Assembly (NCBI GenBank): GCA_963920635.1
Contig: OY987299.1
Location: 121,521,373-121,585,372, forward strand
Origin: Pseudeuparius sepicola
Taxonomy: Eukaryota > Arthropoda > Insecta > Coleoptera > Anthribidae
Length of the DNA stretch: 64,000 nucleotides
Reading direction: 5' to 3'
Shown here piece by piece: positions 32,801 through 41,020 of this stretch. The translations under genes and the position numbers were made by a program. Under the pieces are notes generated by a model, which saw only the letters and a list, made by a program, of their open reading frames with translations, made no database searches and had not been told where the DNA came from. Numbering within the stretch: position 1 is the stretch's first letter; the number at the start of each line of letters is the position of its first letter.

Positions 32801-35800
32801 AGCCTAAATATGGCGGTTTTATACTACTCGCTATAGCTTTGGCTTCTTGAGTTTCTTTATTCAAAGGTATAAAGTATAAATGATTAAAATTGAAATTAAT
32901 GATTTTAAATATTAACATATTATTATTACAATTCTTCTGTCGTTTTTTTCAGTACAAATATAATACCACTATTAGTGTAAAAGTATAAATTAGATAATTA
33001 TTAATCTATTCAATGTTATATGGTTTTACTTTGTCTTATCTTTTCAAATTTGCATTTAGGATATTATTACTTACCTCATCAGTACCATGATAAACATTAT
33101 TTGAGAATTTTGCATTATTTTAAGCAGAGTATCGTATGTCAAAATTTTGCAATAGAACCATTTACGAATGCCAATTTCATTCATGTTACAGACCGAGTGC
33201 GGTTGTCAGTTCACTTCGAAATTAGAGGGTATGTTCAAAGACATGACAGTCTCAAATACAATCATGGACGAATTCAAGGAGCACGTATCTAAAAACGATG
33301 TAAGTGTTCACGGCATCGGTTTTCCCTCCGTTTGATTAACGTCCTTGTTCTCGTATCGTTTAAGAGCAACTTGGGTGGTGTCGACCTATTTATGCGAGTC
33401 CTCACCACCGGATTCTGGCCGACGCAGAGCGCCACCCCAAAGTGTCACATTCCGGCGACTCCGCTTGCCGCATTTGAATGCTTCAGAAGGTATAGTACAG
33501 TAAAGCCAACACAAAATTAGGCCAAACCCAAACATCCAAAAAAAAAGTCCTTTCTAGCGCGAAATAGTTCCATACCCTCCTAAGAGTTAGTACTAAAAAG
33601 TTACACCACCACCAGCGTCGGGTTTCGGGGGGAGGGGGTGAAAAGGGAAGGAAATTATTATTTTTCACAGTTTTGCGTGAATATCTAGTAAACTATGAGG
33701 TTTAGCGCAAACGTTAAATTCCGAACAAGAATTGTTATATACAGAATTATGGTAAAGTGAACGGTTTCCATAATATGGAGGGCTAAAGATTGCTTTGTTT
33801 TTATTTCACGTAGTTTTTGGCGAAAAAACTTAAAATGATTACAGCATAAATTAGTAACTGAATAATGTATGTAGAATATATATAGATATATCTATGCATA
33901 TATAGATACATATTACACCCATAGATTGTTATTTTTTATCACAACATAACCTCATAAGTATATGACTGTAAATATGTCCAATACAAGTTAGTAGCCTTAG
34001 TTAATTTGTACTCACTTTTTGCCCTCATTCATTATAGCGTTTTGATTTCCATTCGTTCTTTTATGTCAAATCATTCCCATATCCTTAGCTTGTAAAAATG
34101 AGAAAGTCATGAATAGGAAGCTCATGCGAAAAACAAGAAAATATATATACTAAACAATCCTCATCGTATGCTTCTGCAGAGATGGATGCGTCCAAAACTG
34201 CGAGTGTCGAAGAAGTGGTCTCAATGGGCCTGTTTCACACTTTTTTTTTTATTTTTGATTATGAATCTTAATAGTAAATAAAACACGAAAATATTTTTTT
34301 CCGATTTTTTTTCGACCCGGAGATGCCCTAAAAACGTTTTTGAAATTCAAATTTCTTGGGCCCGTGACGTCACGGGCCCAAAAAGCTGATTGGCTACTGT
34401 TTTGCGACGTTGACACGATTTACGGCAATATCGATATGTTTCTATTTGAGATTTGTGAAGACTGAAGAAGAAAATTAACCTAACTTGTCAAATAGACATA
34501 ACACATGACCTCAATATCAGGGGGTGGCGCGGCGGTGCACGAGTGGGTGAGTCTTTCGTGGTTCCCCACGCTTTGGCACCGTACATCGCCCCATAGTGGC
34601 TAGTAGATTGCTCAAAAAGAGCAGAGACACAGAATAAATAGCTTCACAATATTTATTCTGTGGCAGAGGCCATAAAAATAAATAAAAAATAACCTCAATA
34701 TCCATTAATTTAATAATATACCACAATCGCAATGTTTTCCCCCTTTTTTGAGTTAAAAGTTACATGCAGAATGGTCACCAACTTGTAAGTTGTCCAAACC
34801 TAAATAAATCTGGTTTATAACAACTAGACATAATCTTGACAATCAAAATTTAATTTCAAAATATTCTGACATCGTTGGTTTCTGCCGTTGATCTTCCTCA
34901 TTTTGCAATTATTCTTAAAGAATATTCCAGTTCTTCAGGGAGGTAACAATACCGATAATGCTAAATAAGTGCCTAGCGCCATCCTTATTACAAGACCAAT
35001 TAAATTTGATTCCAAATCAGCATACGGTATACACTTTAACTTTTAACTTTTGCAGGTTTTCAGAAAAACATTTTTAGTTTTATTAGCTCGGTTTACATGA
35101 ATTAAAGAATGTCAGAATGACATGACAGATTGATATAGACACGACCCACAAAACAACTACCTGCGTCTGTACGGTCGAGTTCGGACAACCGTTTATAGAA
35201 CTGTCTTTCTCCAGAGAATCGATTTCGATTCAATGTGCACGGCTGAGAATAGAACGGAGATCGAATTTTTAGGGCTTTGATTACTAGTATAACCGGCAAC
35301 GTGGCAAACGCAATTTCATTGCTCCAAATGAAGGCGCGCAGTTTAAATTTTTTATATATTTTTTTAGTTAATAACAATATTAGGTATCGACGAGAAAGAT
35401 GCTGAGGTGGATTTTATTAAAGAGTTATGTGATTAATTTCATTCTAGTAGTAAGAAATATCGAAATTCGATTGAGTGAACAAGGCCCATTGTTCAAGTAT
35501 GTGCAGCAATTGCTTAGGACTTGCATGTCTCAATAGAGATACTGTAATCATCGACGACGATTTAAATGATGATTCTCAAGTGGACGAAGAACACGAAGAT
35601 TTGTTTCCTTTCACCAGCCCGAGTGAACTATTTGGTGCTGACTGATAACGCAATTAATGATTCACCTGAAACTTATAACCTTTTGTATCATTTTGATTTC
35701 CCTCCCATTTTTTCAATATAGATTGTTTAATATATTTTCTTGTTTTTCGCATGAGCTTCCTATTCATGACTTTCTCATTTTTACAAGCTAAGGACAAATT

Positions 35801-37169
35801 AGATATGGGAATAATTTGACATAAAAGAACGAATGGAAATCAGAACGCTATAATGAATGAGGGCAAAAAGTGAGTACAAATTAACTAAGGCTACTAACTT
35901 GTATTGGACATATTTACAGTCATATACTTATGAGGTTATGTTGTGACAAAAAATAACAATCTATGGGTGTAATATGTATCCATATATGCATAGATATATC
36001 TATATAATATATTCTACATACATTATTCAGTTACTAATTTATACTGTAATCATTTTAAGTTTTTTCGCCAAAAACTACGTGAAATAAAAACAAAGAAATC
36101 TTTACCCCTCCATATCATGGAAACCGTTCACTTTACCATAATTCTGTATATAACAATTCTTGTTCGGAATTTAATGTATATCATTTGCGTATAGGATGAC
36201 GTTTGCGCTAAACCTCATAGTTTTCTAAATATTCACGCAAAACTGTGAAAAATAAGAATTTCCTGCCCTTTTCACCCCCTCCCCCCCGAAACCCGACGCT
36301 GGTGGTGGTGTAACTTTTTAGTACTAACTCTTAGGAGGGTATGGAACTATTTCGCGCTAGAAAGAACTTTTTTTTTTGGATGTTTGGGTTTTGGCCCAAT
36401 TTTACTATACTAGTACGGCCAGAGTGAAAGGTGCCCACTCGTATTGTCTCACGCGATGCACCGTTGCAGGTTCTATTTGGGGAAGCACAGCGGTCGGCAG
36501 TTGACGCTCCAGCCGCAGCTGGGCAACGCCGACCTGAACGCCGTCTTCTACGGCCCCAAAAAGGAGGAGGACAAGGACGGGGCGTGCTCGTCGTCCACCA
36601 GCCTGAGCTCCACCCGACTGGGCCCCCGCAAGCACATCATCCAAGTGTCCACCTACCAGATGGTGGTGCTGATGCTGTTCAACAACCACGACAAGCTGAC
36701 GTACGAGGAGATACTGAACGAGTCGGACATACCGGAGCGGGACCTGATCAGGGCGCTGCAGTCGCTGGCGATGGGCAAGGCGACGCAGCGCATCCTGATC
36801 AAGAACCCCAAGACGAAGGAGATCGAGTCGAGCCATGAGTTCTACGTCAACGACTCGTTCAGCTCGAAGCTGCACCGCGTCAAGATCCAGACGGTGGCGG
36901 CGAAGGGCGAGAGCGAGCCGGAGAGGCGCGAGACGCGCAACAAGGTGGACGAGGACAGGAAGCACGAGATCGAGGCGGCGATCGTCAGGATAATGAAGTC
37001 GCGCAAGCGCATGGCGCACAACATCCTCCTGACGGAGGTGACGGAGCAGCTGAAGAGCCGCTTCCTGCCCTCGCCGGTGATCATCAAGAAGCGGATAGAG
37101 GGGCTGATCGAGCGCGAGTACCTGGCGCGCACGCCCGAGGACCGCAAGGTGTACACCTACGTCGCCTGA
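14813..37169 (+). CDS. Cul3: Cullin-3, scaffold of BTB-type CRL3 ubiquitin ligases
   Basis: Eleven coding exons: 14813-14878, 15369-15566, 20752-20937, 23498-23701, 27307-27486, 27603-27761, 27828-28046, 31809-31979, 33192-33299, 33365-33489, 36470-37169. All junctions have GT/AG and join in frame to 771 aa (human 768). Cullin-3 binds BTB substrate adaptors through its N-terminal cullin repeats ([10 protein letters not shown] region, [20 protein letters not shown]) and the RING protein Rbx1 through the cullin homology region. The C-terminal winged helix holds the neddylation site: Lys715 in [10 protein letters not shown], equivalent to human Lys712. It ends [10 protein letters not shown] as in all Cul3. 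Early exons are AT-rich; exons 7, 8, 10 and 11 are GC-rich at third positions. Introns 2, 3, 4, 7 and 10 are swollen by TEs; introns 5, 6 and 9 are 116, 66 and 65 bp. The exon 10 donor abuts a transposon. Confidence 0.97.
15261..15311 (+). CDS. Cul3: Candidate alternative first coding exon of Cul3
   Basis: ATG 15261 (context ACCATGA) opens 17 codons, [17 protein letters not shown], ending at a GTAAAG donor (15312). The donor is in phase 0, exactly as needed for exon 2 (15369), and the implied intron is 57 bp with a CTAAT branch-like site and a TTTTCTCTTTTTAAG acceptor. Alternatively the frame reads straight through from ATG 15240 into exon 2. Either would replace the canonical N terminus ending MRIRAFP. 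Drosophila Cul3 is known to have isoforms with different N termini, which makes this plausible. No homology of the 17 residues is known to me. Confidence 0.45.
15939..16419. mobile_element. ACAGGGTGTTCCC-ended MITE, ~480 bp
   Basis: The left end is ACAGGGTGTTCCCGTATATT then TTGACCCA, and the right end is its inverse; pairing continues loosely for ~100 bp (TCTAGAGCCT with AGGCTCTAG, AAATTACTGAAATGAAAGTT with its inverse). An inner AATGGAACACCCTGTATATT suggests that a second related unit is merged in. TA flanks are consistent with a TA duplication. Confidence 0.65.
17864..19074. mobile_element. Foldback-like element with tandem-repeat arms
   Basis: The left arm (17864-18410) starts TTCGAACGGTTGGCGGAAAA and is made of many degenerate copies of a ~15-bp unit, AAAAGGTCGAATCAC. 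The right arm (about 18868-19074) is the inverse (GTGATTCGACCTTTTGT units) and ends TTTTTTCCGCCAATCGATTC then GAA. The GGCGGAAAAAA(A)GGTCGA start recurs inside at about 18216 and 18347, so the left arm holds several stacked arrays. The apparent proteins made of repeated KRSNH (17785-18163) are by-products of the array. Arms of short tandem repeats resemble Drosophila foldback (FB) elements in architecture; no transposase is present. Confidence 0.65.
18480..18765. repeat. Cluster of hairpins built on ACAGGGTGTCTCAAA
   Basis: In the middle of the foldback element, TGAGCGTC(A/C)CAGTTTTTT and AGACACCCTGTA alternate with their inverted copies at least four times. The loops are TTTTGCGCAAAAG, TTTTGCGGCAAAA and similar. 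This is the same ACAGGGTGT word that ends many other elements of this window (15.9, 25.5, 42.8, 50.8, 58.2 and 62.5 kb). Confidence 0.7.
21910..22735. mobile_element. Element ending CCCAG(C/T)TAACCA, ~826 bp
   Basis: Left terminus CCCAGCTAACCA, right terminus TGGTTAACTGGG. The right half carries two to three diverged repeats containing TACGTATTTTTTATGTTAT, AAATACGTTAAATTGACGTT and CAAATGTGGTTAAC. A ~70-bp tRNA-like patch lies inside on the minus strand. No coding sequence is seen, and the target duplication is not clear. Confidence 0.5.
22107..22176 (-). repeat. tRNA-like (SINE-type) pol III promoter patch
   Basis: The minus strand shows an A-box-like TAGCTTAGTTGGTAAGAGC and a B box GGTTCGAACCC at tRNA spacing. 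The acceptor arm does not pair and the anticodon arm is poor, so this is a tRNA-derived repeat, not a functional tRNA gene. Confidence 0.55.
23784..24867. mobile_element. CAGGGTTGAG-ended element with internal inverted and direct repeats
   Basis: The left end is CAGGGTTGAGATGATTAATC then AGTTGATTAAAATCATG; the right end is the inverse, with GATTTTAATCAACTGATTTA and CTCAACCCT. Inside, AAGGCGATAATGGGCAAACA followed by CTCAAAGTTAACAAAAA is inverted about 100 bp away (24046-24155). A block of ~85 bp (ATGAAACA(T/C)GTGTATGCGG onward) is directly repeated at about 24085 and 24410. The open frames over this block are repeats, not genes. The CAGGG terminus is hAT-like, but I could not see an 8-bp duplication. 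Confidence 0.55.
25236..25440. repeat. Two tRNA-like SINE heads in inverted orientation
   Basis: On the plus strand TTAGCCTAACTGGTAAACTG and GGTTCAAATCCCACA (about 25239-25306) act as A- and B-box-like sequences. On the minus strand CGTGGGTTCAAATCCCACAA (about 25412-25432) is a T-arm/B-box copy facing it. Both lie in A/T-rich tails. No proper cloverleaf forms, so these are tRNA-derived repeats. Confidence 0.45.
25490..26716. mobile_element. Large inverted-repeat element, family D (arms ~400 bp)
   Basis: The left arm begins TACAGGGTGTTAACTTTTAA, then GTGGACACAAATCAATAAAA. Its inverse ends at about 26716 with TTTATTGATTTGTGTCC, the outermost ACACCCTG being lost on the right. Arms share CAGGGCCGGCTAAGATTTTT, AATCAGAACA(C/T)CCC and GAACTCCCTGTATA. 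Related pieces lie at 50787-51075, 52324-52470 and 53210-53335. Open frames here are non-coding. Confidence 0.65.
28824..29161. mobile_element. TTAA-flanked foldback MITE, copy 1
   Basis: The TTAA duplication is at 28820-28823 and 29162-29165. Arms of ~160 bp start GAGGGGGTTGCCGACAGCGA then AAGTGACGTTAGATTTCG and are nearly perfect inverses, so almost the whole 338 bp folds into a hairpin. A second copy is at 56088-56430. The TTAA target is the piggyBac signature, although the GAGGGGG terminus is not the typical CCC start. Confidence 0.82.
29636..30688. mobile_element. MITE family A, copy 2, with a ~700-bp nested insertion
   Basis: TA flanks at 29634-29635 and 30689-30690. The body follows the unbroken copy up to TTTACGCCAGGCGTAC (about 29972). 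Foreign DNA then runs to about 30674, after which TGCTCGATTTTAGTA closes the element. The insert contains ATGAACGCGCGTTGATG near its left side and an inverted CATCAACGTGCGTTCATG near its right, plus GTCTACACACCTGCATACAT. It is probably another TIR element whose exact ends I cannot fix. Confidence 0.72.
30757..31755 (-). pseudogene. 5'-truncated non-LTR retrotransposon (LINE), antisense in Cul3 intron 7
   Basis: On the minus strand an ORF from 31750 to 31163 carries the reverse transcriptase catalytic box ([14 protein letters not shown]) and the following domains ([44 protein letters not shown]). Frameshifts move the C-terminal parts into other frames: [19 protein letters not shown] with HSYPTRDRD and [12 protein letters not shown], then [16 protein letters not shown]. 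The end has an AATAAA and a (TAT)n tail (30757-30781). Everything upstream of the YADD region is absent, so it is a typical 5'-truncated, dead copy. The clade (jockey/CR1-like) is uncertain. Its 5' junction lies only ~55 bp from Cul3 exon 8. Confidence 0.9.
31980..33191. other. Cul3 intron 8 (1.2 kb), no feature seen
   Basis: AT-rich DNA without TIR pairs, ORFs with similarity or tRNA-like sequence that I can recognise. It looks like ordinary intron. Confidence 0.6.
33493..36412. mobile_element. 2.9-kb DNA transposon with ~650-bp TIRs filling Cul3 intron 10
   Basis: The left arm (33493 to about 34143) starts TAGTACAGTAAA. The right arm (about 35742-36412) is its inverse, ending TTTACTATACTA. 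The arms share AACCCAAACATCCAAAAAA, CCCTCCTAAGAGTTAGTACT, GGGTTTCGGGGGGAGGG, CATAAGTATATGACTGTAAA and TTGTACTCACTTTTTGCCCT. GTA precedes the left end (33490-33492) and follows the right end (36413-36415), suggesting a 3-bp duplication. The 1.6-kb centre has no transposase I recognise. A short acidic reading frame at about 35536-35646 ([15 protein letters not shown], ending SPSELFGAD and TGA) and a minus frame at 35102-35377 may be relics. The superfamily is unresolved. Confidence 0.8.
34356..34381. repeat. 26-bp perfect palindrome with a CRE core
   Basis: The sequence is symmetric about 34368/34369. Each half is TTGGGCCCGTGAC followed by its complement, so the centre is TGACGTCA, the CREB/ATF site, bracketed by GGGCCC. 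It lies inside the intron-10 transposon. Function unknown. Confidence 0.85.
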
Positions 37170-37757
37170 GCGCGGACAATCTTTGGTTGTGTTTCGATTG
37201 GATATTGCCGAATAATATTCACATAAAACATATTATCGATTAGAGCCGTTTTCATTGGGTGGACGCGTGGCGCCGTTTGGGGGGCGGGGGTCGCGAGAGT
37301 CGGCGCCCCGTTTGGACGGCGGCCCCCGCCGCGATTCCCGCAATTTGTATAAATACAGCAACTGCTCTGTCGTTAAATATCATTTGGATTTTATACAGTT
37401 TAAGTGGATGGTAAAACTTAATTTAATCGATATAGTTCGCCGACGTGGAAATTTCCCTTCGAAATGTGCGGGACGTTGTAGCTAGCGCGTTCCCCAAGTT
37501 GGACGGTCGAGTGAAAGAAAAAAAAACGCCAAACTTGTAACGTTAGAAATATTGTGTTAAGTGCTTTTTAATTTGTCCGCAAGGGGACGTGGTAGTTACG
37601 ATGCCGGTTTATGAATTAATCAAATTTATCTGAATGAATTAATATTGTGGTAAATCAACAAAATTTTGTTGTTGTTAAATTTCGGATGTATCTATTATTC
37701 CTTTAAAATATGAACTTTTTCTTAAGGTACACAGTTATTTCATTTTCAATCTACTCG

Positions 37758-37763
37758 AATAAA
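37758..37763 (+). terminator. Possible Cul3 poly(A) signal
   Basis: AATAAA about 590 bp after the Cul3 stop. The intervening 3' UTR includes a GC-rich patch (37255-37340) and AT-rich sequence. No nearer canonical hexamer was noticed, but variants could be used. Confidence 0.4.
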
Positions 37764-38268
37764 GACCTCAATACCATATTCCCAAAAGAACAAAACTGGT
37801 AACATTTAGGGAAACCAAATAAAGGAAATTCTGCTCGAACGCAGTTTTTCACAAGTTGCCGGACCCTTTTTAAGGTTGGAAATAAAACTTCATCAAAAGC
37901 ATGTTTGGTTGCCTGTATCAATAGAATTTTATTTACAACTAGCTGGAAGAGTCGGCGCATTCGAAAGGTTTAATTATTTGAAAGGGTATTTTTAAAATAT
38001 GTTTAGATACAAAATGTTACTTCTACATTTTCATTTTCTCGTCGAGATATGCAAGCAGTAATTTACAGGTCACTGAAAAATAATGCATACATAGCGCAAA
38101 TGATAGCAAATGAAACTATGGACATGATATTATCACAGACGTATATAGCGTAGTGAAGCTATATAGGTCTGTGATATTATGATGCCCAAAAACTTATATT
38201 GGCCCCAGACCAGAATAAAATTCAAAAGCATTTAAATTCCCGCCAAAAAAAAGTTGGCTAAAGTGATA

Positions 38269-38374
38269 CACACGAGAGAAGTCCAATGAAAAACTCAGTC
38301 TAATCGCCCATGCCCACATCAATAACATATGGAAGGCGTTTAGACTGAGTTTTTCATTGGACTTATCTCGTGTG
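38269..38374. repeat. Hairpin with ~35-bp arms
   Basis: CACACGAGAGAAGTCCAATG then AAAAACTCAGTCTAA is inverted as TTTAGACTGAGTTTTTCATT then GGACTTATCTCGTGTG across a ~40-bp loop. A smaller hairpin built on ATATTATCACAGAC / GTCTGTGATATTAT sits just upstream (38127-38179). Probably MITEs. Confidence 0.65.
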
Positions 38375-38439
38375 TCGGACTGTACTAGCTTTGTTCGAAC
38401 AAAAGTTCTGAAGCAGTTCTAGCTAATTCAGGCAACTAG

Positions 38440-38720
38440 AGAGGGGAGAACGCGCTACTGTGCATATCATTTCTCAGGAACTGCAACTGAGGACCAAGCC
38501 TCCTCATATTGTCCCTTTGTTTGAAGTTTGCAGCTTATTGCAAATTACGATCAGAAGTGGTTGTTTTTGGAGGTTATAAAATTAAAAATGTCTTGTGCAG
38601 TACGAAGTTGTAAGAGTTATAAGACTAGGAGAGAGACCTCTGGGAGTATCATTTTTTTGTTTAAGTTTAGTAACAATCGCCCGAATTTTTGGTGTCGTAG
38701 GCGCGCCTCTGTATAACTAC
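38440..38720 (+). pseudogene. THAP-like first-exon remnant, copy 1
   Basis: ATG 38588 reads MSCAVRSCKSYK, then a disturbed region, then FKFSNNRPNFWCRRRASV. It is a diverged copy of the sequence at 39429, where MSCAVPSCKNYKCGRPPGVS is intact. C-X4-C near the start followed by VSFFR is the opening of a THAP zinc-binding domain, found in P-element-like transposases and host proteins. The two copies share flanking sequence, pointing to a dispersed element rather than a gene. Confidence 0.5.
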
Positions 38721-39234
38721 CGAAGGTTGGTTTTTGATTTATACAACACAATTTAAAGCCTGATTCGTGCAACACCTTTATCTTTAGCCGTATTTTATTT
38801 TTAAGCTTAACACCTTTAAATTTAGGCAGGTTTTGTTTGATTTAAGTGTGACATCATGAATATATGCCTATTCCCCTATGTCTACTAAAACGGTGAAAGT
38901 ACGGTATACGTTTAAAGCCTGATTCATGCAGCTTCTTTATCTTTTAATTTTACTTTATCTTTAAGAAATAACCAATGGCATTTGTCACTTGGACTTCCTC
39001 AATCAACGGCTATAGTCACGCACTAGCGTAGAAGCCAACCCGACTCCCTGTTTTAGGCATGCGCAAAGACTAGAGTAGTCGTAGGAATAAACGTCGTTGG
39101 AGGAATCCTCAATCAACGAAATAAATGAGGAGCCGGCGTGGCGAGCGAGCATGCGCCACCTGCGCCACCTTTTACAGCGATGGACGCTGCCGTATGAAAA
39201 AAAAGAAGGGGGCAAGGGGGCATAATATAACAGA

Positions 39235-40002
39235 GAAATGGAGTAGGACTGGTGGCATTCTAGGGGAAAAACGAAATTTGTGGGGGCAACACAAAATGAC
39301 ACACCTCACGCAGGCAAATTTAATGGCCGCCATATTGTCCTCACTTTGACGTTTGCAGTTTGTTCTCAGCCTCAGCGGTAGTTGTATTGTTGTATTTTCA
39401 GCAGAGAAATGGTCAGTGTTTTTGGAAAATGTCGTGTGCAGTACCAAGCTGTAAGAATTATAAGTGTGGGAGACCTCCGGGAGTATCATTTTTTCGGTAA
39501 GTTCAGAAAAAACAATCGCGAAATTTTGGGCACCTAGGCGCGCATCTGTATAATTTTAATGATCGAATATATGGTTAAAAATTCATAACTTGGGGACTGA
39601 TTGGACTTTTGAGTCCAAATAAATTTGTTTGTTTAAAACATTTTGCTGCTGATGCTTTTACTGTGCATCGTGGCGAACGAGGACGAAGACCTCTAAAGCA
39701 GTCGGCAGTGCCAAGTCGCCCATGGATGAAGTTGGTTTAATATGGCCGCCACTTTTATCAGAACATATCTTCTATTAGGCAGTTCGCGCAGCTTGTAGCG
39801 TATTCTCCCTACTCCATTTCTCTAACCTCACGGCCCTCGTGCATTTGACAGCCAATGACTTGTGCGCCCAATATGGCCGACCTTTCGTTGGGAGATATAT
39901 ATATGTATTTAGGTGAGACCAGGGACCCTTTTATTTTAAAGAGTCCCTGGGTGGGACAAATGATTGTATTCGACGATTCGAATAGCACTCCAGTTTATTT
40001 TA
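39235..40002 (+). pseudogene. Dispersed repeat with THAP-like exon remnant, copy 2
   Basis: ATG 39429 opens 23 codons (MSCAVPSCKNYKCGRPPGVS then FFR), reaching a GTAAGT at 39497 that could be a splice donor. No exon with the rest of a THAP domain is visible downstream. Surrounding words (GCATTCTAGGGGAAAAACG, CATTTGACAGCCAATGACTT, TTTTATTTTAAAGAGTCCCT, CAGTTTATTTTA) are shared with repeats near 2.4, 3.9 and 14.0 kb. I read it as a decayed THAP-bearing transposon, not a host gene. Confidence 0.5.
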
Positions 40003-40608
40003 AGGCCGGTCCACACGCAACGATGTATCGTACGATTTGCATGCGCAAGTAAATCGTTACAGATAAATCGTTACAAATTCAGTGCGTCCACATTATAACA
40101 ACTTATCGTAGTAAAGCTGCAATTTTCGCTTGATACAATAATCATGGAGGTAGGGTTTTTGGAGTATTTTGACGTTTTGTTTAAATGTTAAAAGGAAGAG
40201 GGAAATCAGGAAACGTTTAAATAGAACTAGATGGTCTAAAGCATGGTTATTGAAACCAAGTCTATTTTAAAATTATGCGAAATGGTCGACATATTTTTTA
40301 ACAAATTTAAAATAAATCAGTTATTGTTTTAGTTTTAATTAATTTAATAATTTCCGGACCAAAAATATGTAGGAGTCAGCTACCGTCGCACCTAAAAACT
40401 GTACAAATCTCGGACAAGCGTACACACGTTACGATTTGCATGCGCAAATCTCCCAACTCTATGCTTTTCGGCTCAGACTTTCAACTCCGACGTCCAACTT
40501 TGCACAGTTCTAAATTTTGTGCAAATCTGCTGTCCACACGCAACGATTTATCTGTAACGATTTACTTGCGCATGCAAATCGTACACATCGTTGCGTGTGG
40601 ACCGGCCT
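40003..40608. mobile_element. 606-bp PIF/Harbinger-type MITE with TTA duplication, nested
   Basis: The ends are AGGCCGGTCCACACGCAACG then ATGT, and the exact inverse. The arms contain CGATTTGCATGCGCAAGTAA and ATCGTTACAGATAAATCG. TTA is duplicated at 40000-40002 and 40609-40611. The host repeat reads CAGTTTATTTTACGAGGGCC without interruption near 3999 and 14193, so the insertion point inside TTTTA|CG is demonstrated. The 3-bp TTA target and the GGCC(G)GTCCACAC end fit PIF/Harbinger. No transposase. Confidence 0.85.
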
Positions 40609-41020
40609 TTACGAGGGCCGTGGGTCAAGCCACAAAATATATAGGTTAGTCAAGCTAGGTCAAGCTACTCCATTTCTCTGCCTGCACCGCGGAATTATTC
40701 TGTGTTCTGTGGCAGCCATAGAGATCATATTTCGTATTTCTGTAAGCCGCTGAATCAAAGTTCGCTGAATCATTGAATAAGGAGAATACCTTAATCAATG
40801 GCTGAATGGATGTAGCTGTGTTCCCTGATCGCGCCCATTTCCTTTTCTTAATGTTGGTAGGTATTTTGATTTTTCAACGTAACTCCGTCTGTCGAAAATT
40901 ACAATTGTTGACGTCTTATTAACAGCTGACTTTTTTGACAATACAAACAAAACATCAAATCAAATATTTATTATTTTATTTCTAACAATTTCTCTAAAGA
41001 ATTAATAATTGAGGTATAGT

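Noticed and set aside
36405..37019. 204-codon antisense ORF over Cul3 exon 11
   Set aside because: It is a shadow of the GC-rich coding exon, with a low-complexity R/L/V/H composition and no similarity.
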